Origin: Erysipelotrichaceae bacterium
Lineage (GTDB): Bacteria > Bacillota_I > Bacilli_A > Erysipelotrichales > Coprobacillaceae
Direction: 5' to 3'
DNA: 10,800 nt
Assembly (NCBI GenBank): GCA_021200395.1
Contig: JAJQGQ010000207.1
Coordinates: 1 to 10,800, forward strand
In this document: positions 6,928 through 10,800 of the stretch, one piece after another
Layout: each line of letters starts with the position of its first letter
Position numbering within the stretch: position 1 is the stretch's first letter
Notes under the pieces: model-generated
The model's database searches: none
The model's input: the letters and a program-made list of their open reading frames with translations, nothing else
Told to the model about the DNA's origin: nothing
Program-made: the position numbers and the translations under genes

Positions 6928-6954
6928 TTTCTTTTAGTTAAAAACTAAAAGAAA
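6928..6954. repeat. 27-bp palindrome (left copy) beside the methylase ribosome binding site
   Basis: TTTCTTTTAGTT (6928-6939) and AACTAAAAGAAA (6943-6954) are perfect 12-bp inverted arms around AAA. It fills most of the gap between the integrase stop and the methylase start. On the minus strand its last bases run directly into GGAGC of the methylase ribosome binding site. It is not followed by a T tract in either direction, so it does not look like a terminator. A related palindrome with the centre in opposite orientation lies at 7946-7972. Candidate roles are recombinase binding, an operator, or translational control. Confidence 0.7.
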
Positions 6955-6958
6955 AAAG

Positions 6959-7885
6959 CTAAATTCGTATCTTATTCATACAAGCTTTTTTATGTTCATC
7001 TTTTGTATGAACATATAAATTCATTGTTGTAGAAACTGAGGCATGCCCTAATATTTCACTCAAGCAATTATAATCAAAGCCTAGTTCAATACATTTACTA
7101 GCAAAATAATGTCTTAACGAATGAATAGTAACATAAGGTATTTCTAATTCTTCTAGTATTCTTTTAAAAAAATATCGCAATGTTCTAGGCTCAACATACT
7201 TTGAGGATTGAGTAAGAAAATAATTCTCATTTAATTCGATATTTAAATAAGGAACTAATGAATCAGGAATAGGGATAACTCGTGAAGAACGTTGGGTTTT
7301 AGTAGTGTTAATAATGATTTTAGTTTTATGAGATTCAACATTTTGAATTCTTTGTAATGTTTTACTAATTAATACTTCTTTTTTTATTAAATCAAAATCA
7401 TTATTCTTTAATGCACAAAGTTCACCAATTCTTATGCCACTACATAGAATTAGCAATATTCCAATACATCTCATATCATGACTTTTTTTAAGATACAATA
7501 TGAGTTTTTGACAATCATAATCGCTGATTAATTGTGTTTTCCTATTGTTGGTAGGAAAATGAAATTCTAAATCAAAAGAATCAATATAATGATTTTTGAT
7601 TGCATATTTTAAACATAATTTAATAACATTAACTAATTCTTTAACTGTTTTAACCGATAATCCACCTTGATGATCCAATCTTCCATGATTAAGCATATCA
7701 TTGATAAATTGTTGAATATGTATATGTTTTAGTTTTGAAATATACATATCTTTAAAATAAGGTTTAATATGCTTATTCATATGATGATAATAAGTAGCAT
7801 ATGTTGATTCTTTTACATTGCCTTTTTGCATTTGAAACCATTCTTCTAATACAGTATTAAACTTGATTTTTCTTAAAATGATCAT
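6959..7885 (-). CDS. Tyrosine recombinase / site-specific integrase
   Basis: A 308-residue tyrosine recombinase with all catalytic residues visible: Arg152 in 'LCSGIRIGELCALK', Lys196 in 'INTTKTQRSSR', His255 and Arg258 in 'TIHSLRHYFASK', His281 in 'LGHASVSTTM', and nucleophile Tyr291 in 'NLYVHT'. Residues about 10-100 form the SAM-like core-binding domain ('ESTYATYYHHMNKHIKPYF'). There is little room for a separate arm-binding domain, so it is shorter than typical lambda-type integrases of about 380 residues. The ATG at 7885 has GGAGG at 7900-7896. It lies directly upstream of the methylase gene on the same strand and is bracketed by two related palindromes. It may mobilise the restriction-modification genes or act on the palindromes; neither is shown. 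No clear -35/-10 pair is visible ahead of it; GATAAT about 30 bases upstream of the ATG is a weak -10 candidate. Confidence 0.9.
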   Translation of the reverse strand: MIILRKIKFNTVLEEWFQMQKGNVKESTYATYYHHMNKHIKPYFKDMYISKLKHIHIQQFINDMLNHGRLDHQGGLSVKTVKELVNVIKLCLKYAIKNHYIDSFDLEFHFPTNNRKTQLISDYDCQKLILYLKKSHDMRCIGILLILCSGIRIGELCALKNNDFDLIKKEVLISKTLQRIQNVESHKTKIIINTTKTQRSSRVIPIPDSLVPYLNIELNENYFLTQSSKYVEPRTLRYFFKRILEELEIPYVTIHSLRHYFASKCIELGFDYNCLSEILGHASVSTTMNLYVHTKDEHKKACMNKIRI

Positions 7886-7945
7886 TTTATTTTTTCCTCC
7901 TTAAACATAGATTATCAACCAAAAACATGTTAGAATATATAAAAA

Positions 7946-7972
7946 TATCCTTTAGTTTTTAACTAAAGGATA
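7946..7972 (-). terminator. 27-bp palindrome (right copy), probable terminator of the DpnD-like gene
   Basis: TATCCTTTAGTT (7946-7957) and AACTAAAGGATA (7961-7972) are perfect 12-bp arms around TTT. On the minus strand the hairpin overlaps the TAG stop of the DpnD-like gene and is followed by TTTTTATATAT, which fits intrinsic termination or attenuation before the integrase gene. Ten of 12 arm positions and the core TTTAGTTTTTAACTAAA match the palindrome at 6928-6954 read on the other strand. Confidence 0.65.
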
Positions 7973-8130
7973 CCTTTAAAATCTACATTTACATTACATT
8001 CTTCTGGATTCAAGATGATTATTTCTTTGTAATAATCATCTTTTACTTTTGTAATTGCTTCATCTTTATTAGAAGCCTCAACTTCCACTGTTTGTGTTAA
8101 AGTTTCTGTTATTTCTACTGTATATTTCAT
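7963..8130 (-). CDS. DpnD/PcfM-like small protein
   Basis: A 55-residue protein beginning 'MKYTVEITETLTQTVEVEAS', then 'NKDEAITKVKDDYYKEIIIL' and an acidic end ('NVNVDF'). This is the pattern of the DpnD/PcfM family (PF14207): a 'Y.VeI.EtL...VeVeA' beta hairpin, then a helix with 'dEA...Vk..Y...eIvL'. The founding members are DpnD of the pneumococcal DpnI cassette and PcfM of conjugative plasmid pCF10; their function is not known. I chose the ATG at 8130 over an upstream TTG at 8157, because family members start with this beta strand, a GGTGA lies 4 bases before the ATG, and the TTG has no ribosome binding site. The stop lies inside the following hairpin. Its place beside GATC restriction-modification genes recalls the Dpn loci. 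Confidence 0.75.
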   Translation of the reverse strand: MKYTVEITETLTQTVEVEASNKDEAITKVKDDYYKEIIILNPEECNVNVDFKGIL

Positions 8131-8145
8131 GACATCACCATCATT

Positions 8146-8174
8146 ATTATTGATCAAACAAAGTCAAACGTCAA
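8146..8174 (-). promoter_or_regulatory. Likely promoter of the DpnD-like gene
   Basis: On the minus strand TTGACG (8174-8169) and AATAAT (8151-8146) are 17 bases apart, each one mismatch from consensus. The predicted transcript would start only about 9 bases before the ATG at 8130, leaving just the GGTGA site as leader, which supports the shorter start choice. Confidence 0.45.
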
Positions 8175-8256
8175 AACAAATGTTCACCATACTCTTATAA
8201 CAACACTATTAAATCAAATATTATCAAAGTGAAAACTTACTTATTGCAATTATTAG

Positions 8257-8285
8257 TTGCATAATGAAATTATTCATGATATAAT
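8257..8285 (+). promoter_or_regulatory. Promoter of the 268-residue gene, with repeated TTGCA motifs
   Basis: TTGCAT (8257-8262) and a perfect TATAAT (8280-8285) preceded by TGA (extended -10) are 17 bases apart and 28 bases ahead of the ATG at 8313. TTGCA occurs three times around it: at 8244, at 8257 in the -35, and at 8288 just after the -10. The first pair also forms TGCAA...TTGCA arms, a possible operator. Confidence 0.6.
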
Positions 8286-8312
8286 ATTTGCAATTAGAAA
8301 GGAGAATGTTAT

Positions 8313-9119
8313 ATGACCATTGAAGAACTATATAACGAGTACAATGTACTAAAACAACAAAATGATGATTTTTATGATATTGAAATACCACTTTATACTA
8401 AATTCATTCATTTAGCAAAACTAACCAATGAAGAATTCAGTTACTTTGACATCGAAAAAACATTAGAAAAAGAATTTATTAATCATGATGTATACCAGCA
8501 AAGATTATTCGAATGTCGCATTGATTATGGCCGTGAGTTTTGCACATTCAAGTATCGACTTACGAGAGATCTTAACAAGGTTTATATCAAATATTATTTT
8601 TCAATTGAAGATAGTATGAAAGATGAATTCCTTCGTCAATTCACAAAATTTATTATTATCAATGATATTGTTTGTGTATTCAAGATGCGAACTGATAAAA
8701 CTTCTACTGATGCTGTAACAGTAAGAGTTTATAATTCTGATGATTATAAAAAAGTATTTGAGTTTTTACAACAATTTGTTGATCAAAAGATCAAGCAACC
8801 ATTATTTACACCAGTTATTGATAATTTAGGTATAACTATTGGAGATGATAATTCATACAATCGTTATATTATTGATATGTTAATGAATTATTTTGAACAA
8901 AATAATAAAGACAGTATTAGCGAAGATGGTTTTATCAACTACATCAATACTTCAGATATCAAAGCAGAACTAAAAAAAATAAATCGATGGTATGAATTTA
9001 GATATGCATATCCACTATACAATAAGAATATTGAATATTCATTAAACTCATTTGATATTGATGATATGATAAATACAATCAAATATTTGCAAACTCAACC
9101 ATATTATACTGATATATAA
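8313..9119 (+). CDS. Protein of unknown function, 268 residues
   Basis: I do not recognise this protein. It is soluble, with no signal peptide or membrane span, rich in Asp, Asn, Tyr and Phe, and appears mixed alpha/beta. Residues 1-65 look helical and charged. About 66-155 contain beta-like stretches ('CTFKYRLTRDLNKVYIKYYF', 'FIIINDIVCVFKMRT', 'AVTVRVYNSDDYKKVFEFL'). The C-terminal 90 residues are helical and end 'FDIDDMINTIKYLQTQ'. No catalytic motif or cysteine cluster stands out. Translation from the ATG at 8313 is supported by AAAGGAG 9 bases upstream, and it has its own promoter and terminator, so it is a single-gene unit. It is divergent from the DpnD-like gene at the edge of the restriction-modification cassette, so it could be an accessory of that cassette or part of the old chromosome. 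Confidence 0.8.
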   Translation: MTIEELYNEYNVLKQQNDDFYDIEIPLYTKFIHLAKLTNEEFSYFDIEKTLEKEFINHDVYQQRLFECRIDYGREFCTFKYRLTRDLNKVYIKYYFSIEDSMKDEFLRQFTKFIIINDIVCVFKMRTDKTSTDAVTVRVYNSDDYKKVFEFLQQFVDQKIKQPLFTPVIDNLGITIGDDNSYNRYIIDMLMNYFEQNNKDSISEDGFINYINTSDIKAELKKINRWYEFRYAYPLYNKNIEYSLNSFDIDDMINTIKYLQTQPYYTDI

Positions 9120-9150
9120 AAAGATGTAGCTTTAAGTTGCTACATCTTTT
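9119..9150. terminator. Bidirectional hairpin terminator between the unknown gene and gpmI
   Basis: AAAAGATGTAGC (9119-9130) and GCTACATCTTTT (9139-9150) form a perfect 12-bp stem with an 8-base loop. The A-rich left and T-rich right ends give a U tract in either direction. It begins at the last base of the unknown gene's stop and lies 16 bases beyond the gpmI stop, serving both convergent genes. Confidence 0.85.
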
Positions 9151-9165
9151 GTGTTCTTTACAATA

Positions 9166-10680
9166 TTATTTTAATAAGCTTTCGCCAGTCATTTCTTTAG
9201 GAATTGGTAAACCTAATAATTGTAAGATTGTAGGTGCTAAATCACCAAGTTTGCCACCTTCTTTTAATTGTACATGAGTATTTGTTACAATTAAAGGTAC
9301 TGGATTTGTTGTATGAGCTGTGAATGGATTACCATCCTCATCTAACAATTTTTCACTATTACCATGATCAGCTGTAATCAACATAGTTCCACCTAATTCA
9401 AGAACTTTTTGATATACTTCTCCAACACATTCATCAACAACTGAAACTGCTTTAATAGCTGCAGGAATAATACCAGTATGTCCAACCATATCACAGTTAG
9501 CAAAGTTGACAATAACAACATCATATTCATCTTTATCTAATTCAGCAATTAATGCATCCTTAACCTCATATGCACTCATTTCTGGTTGTAAGTCATAAGT
9601 AGCTACCTTTGGTGAATTAATTAATACACGAGTTGCACCTTCGATTTGCTTATCAACACCACCATCCATAAAGAAAGTTACATGGGCATATTTTTCAGTT
9701 TCTGCAATTCTTAATTGTTTTAATCCTTTTTCTGATAAATAATCTCCTAAAGTATTAGATAAATCTAATGAATGGAATGCAATTTCACCATTAACTGTAT
9801 CTGCATAACGCATCATACATACAAAGAAGATATTTTGTGGTTTATCAGCTGGTTTGAAATCATATACATCAGCAGTAAATACATTAGACATTTGGATAGC
9901 TCTATCAGGTCTAAAGTTAGCAAAGATAATGGCATCGTTATCTTCAACAGCACCATTAACATCTGGATTATATCCAGGGATAACGAATTCATCATATACT
10001 TCTTTAGCATAAGAATCTTTAACATATTGAACTGGGTCACTAAATGTTTCTCCACTCTTGCCAACTAATGCATTATAAGCTAATTCTACACGATCCATTC
10101 TCTTATCTCTATCCATAGCATAATATCTACCAGAAATAGAACCAACTTCACCAACACCAATTTCTGCCATTTTGTCAACTAATTCTTGAACAAAATCAGC
10201 ACCACTATCAGGGGCAACATCACGTCCGTCTAAGAATGCATGAACATATACTTTTTCTAATCCTTGATCTTTTGCTAATTTTAATAAAGCATAAATATGT
10301 TCATTAGATGAATGCACACCACCATTTGATAATAATCCCCAAATATGTAATTTAGAATTATTTTCTTTAGCATGGTTAATTGCTTTTAAGAATGATTCAT
10401 TTGTATAGAATGTGCCATCTTTAACAGCTTTATTGATTAATGTTAAAGATTGATAAACAACACGTCCTGCACCAATATTCATATGTCCTACTTCACTGTT
10501 TCCCATTTGTCCATCAGGAAGTCCTACTGGTTCTCCACTCGCATTTAATTGAGTAGTAGGATATAATTCCATTAAATCATCTAAATTAGGTGTATTGGCT
10601 AAATAAACTGCGTTGCCATCAACTCTATCAGTTAATCCGTAACCATCCATAATACATAAAACTATAGGTCTTTTTTTCAT
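9166..10680 (-). CDS. gpmI: 2,3-bisphosphoglycerate-independent phosphoglycerate mutase
   Basis: A 504-residue enzyme that interconverts 3-phosphoglycerate and 2-phosphoglycerate in glycolysis and gluconeogenesis, in the cytosol, using two Mn2+ ions and a phosphoserine intermediate. Metal-binding Asp12 lies in 'VLCIMDGYG'. The catalytic Ser62 lies in 'GQMGNSEVGHMNIGAGR'. The phosphotransferase-domain insert has 'HAFLDGRDVAPDSG' and 'ISGRYYAMDRDKR', and the second metal-binding group includes 'NFANCDMVGHTG' and 'TADHGNSEKLLD'. Length and motifs match the family, whose members are about 510 residues. The frame is open 16 codons further upstream, but the ATG at 10680 is the right start: the 'KKRPIVLCIMDGYG' opening is canonical and GGAGGT lies 7 bases before it. 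It is convergent with the unknown gene across a shared terminator. Base composition is higher in GC than neighbours, normal for a highly expressed conserved gene. Confidence 0.97.
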   Translation of the reverse strand: MKKRPIVLCIMDGYGLTDRVDGNAVYLANTPNLDDLMELYPTTQLNASGEPVGLPDGQMGNSEVGHMNIGAGRVVYQSLTLINKAVKDGTFYTNESFLKAINHAKENNSKLHIWGLLSNGGVHSSNEHIYALLKLAKDQGLEKVYVHAFLDGRDVAPDSGADFVQELVDKMAEIGVGEVGSISGRYYAMDRDKRMDRVELAYNALVGKSGETFSDPVQYVKDSYAKEVYDEFVIPGYNPDVNGAVEDNDAIIFANFRPDRAIQMSNVFTADVYDFKPADKPQNIFFVCMMRYADTVNGEIAFHSLDLSNTLGDYLSEKGLKQLRIAETEKYAHVTFFMDGGVDKQIEGATRVLINSPKVATYDLQPEMSAYEVKDALIAELDKDEYDVVIVNFANCDMVGHTGIIPAAIKAVSVVDECVGEVYQKVLELGGTMLITADHGNSEKLLDEDGNPFTAHTTNPVPLIVTNTHVQLKEGGKLGDLAPTILQLLGLPIPKEMTGESLLK

Positions 10681-10707
10681 TTCAATTACCTCCGCATTTA
10701 TATCTAA

Positions 10708-10713
10708 ATTATA
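10708..10713 (-). promoter_or_regulatory. -10 box of the gpmI promoter
   Basis: A perfect TATAAT on the minus strand (10713-10708) lies 27 bases ahead of the gpmI ATG. At 17-bp spacing the upstream hexamer is only TTTATT-like, so the -35 match is poor and the promoter call rests on the -10 box. Confidence 0.45.
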
Positions 10714-10756
10714 CCGAAATATAAACAAAAAATAAAGTGAAACAAATGAAAATGAT

Positions 10757-10786
10757 AATGTTTTTTAGTACTTACTAAAAAACATT
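10757..10786. repeat. Palindrome upstream of gpmI
   Basis: AATGTTTTTTAGTA (10757-10770) and TACTAAAAAACATT (10773-10786) are perfect 14-bp arms around CT, with partly matching extensions outside. It is about 45 bases upstream of the gpmI -10. Candidates are an operator or the terminator of a gene lying beyond the right edge. A second TATAAT on the minus strand (10789-10784) overlaps its outer arm, so it may cover another start site. Confidence 0.6.
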
Positions 10787-10800
10787 ATATCATATATAGG

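Larger units (their letters stand above)
4514..8130 (-). mobile_element. Candidate mobile GATC restriction-modification cassette with its own integrase
   Basis: Four minus-strand genes form a coherent set: a DpnD/PcfM-like small protein, a tyrosine recombinase, a fused pair of GATC adenine methylases and a DpnII-family endonuclease. Recombinase and methylase genes are about 40 bases apart, and methylase and nuclease overlap by 4 bases. The set lies between a decayed gene region and a gene of unknown function. I could not find a convincing direct repeat marking attachment sites, so the borders given are simply the outermost genes. The calling of this as a mobile unit is inference. Confidence 0.4.

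Noticed and set aside
6928..7972. CRISPR-like or tandem repeat array formed by the palindromes
   Set aside because: There are only two copies, in opposite orientation and 1 kb apart, with a gene between them and no regular spacers.
8131..8157. An upstream TTG start for the DpnD-like protein
   Set aside because: No ribosome binding site precedes it, it overlaps the likely promoter, and family members begin at the internal Met.
4470..8312. Direct repeats that could be attL/attR of an integrated element
   Set aside because: I compared the flanks of the cassette by eye and found no convincing shared direct repeat; AT-rich short matches are expected by chance.
9772..10068. Open frames on both strands inside gpmI
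   Set aside because: They are shadows of a highly conserved glycolytic enzyme whose own frame has all the expected motifs.
10681..10728. A 16-codon N-terminal extension of gpmI starting at 10728
   Set aside because: It would run through the -10 box and ribosome binding site, and the family begins at the 'MKKRPIVL' start.
1..10800. tRNA, rRNA or riboswitch elements
   Set aside because: I saw no cloverleaf, no rRNA-like stretches and no long structured leader; all intergenic gaps are short or explained by terminators, promoters and the ABC remnant.

Overview
The window is AT-rich DNA with strong AGGAGG-type ribosome binding sites, closely spaced genes, and short hairpin terminators between convergent genes. 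It looks like the chromosome of a low-GC Firmicute (Bacillota), probably a gut Erysipelotrichia/Coprobacillaceae-type organism. That lineage guess rests on base composition and gene families only. The two housekeeping-type ends (an AEC permease and HAD phosphatase at the left, glycolytic gpmI at the right) enclose a variable middle with gene decay and foreign-looking genes.

Left part (1-2806): the start of an unidentified gene runs off the left edge on the minus strand. Next comes a minus-strand AEC-family permease, divergent from a plus-strand pair: a Cof-type HAD phosphatase, coupled by a one-base overlap to a DUF5131 (phage Gp37/Gp68-like) protein with a radical-SAM-like three-cysteine motif. 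The pair ends at a hairpin terminator.

Decayed part (2808-4512): a small membrane protein gene on the minus strand is split by a one-base frameshift at a T5 run. Upstream is a membrane-anchored class I SAM methyltransferase with visibly higher GC than its surroundings. Its promoter overlaps an inverted repeat that looks like a repressor operator. On the opposite strand in the same intergenic region is the wrecked 3' end of an ABC exporter gene, with frameshifts and an internal stop, still followed by a terminator.

Restriction-modification part (4514-8130, all minus strand): in transcription order it holds a DpnD/PcfM-like small protein, a terminator-like palindrome, a tyrosine recombinase with a complete catalytic set, a second related palindrome, a 519-residue fusion of the two GATC adenine methyltransferases (DpnM-like then DpnA-like), and a DpnII-family endonuclease overlapping it by 4 bases. 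By homology this is a GATC-specific type II system. In the pneumococcal DpnII system the two methylases are separate proteins, so the fusion is notable. The two 27-bp palindromes on either side of the integrase share a 17-base core in opposite orientation, which raises the possibility of recombination or regulatory sites.

Right part (8313-10800): a plus-strand gene of unknown function (268 aa) with its own promoter and terminator, divergent from the DpnD-like gene, then gpmI (cofactor-independent phosphoglycerate mutase) on the minus strand with a good promoter and an upstream palindrome.
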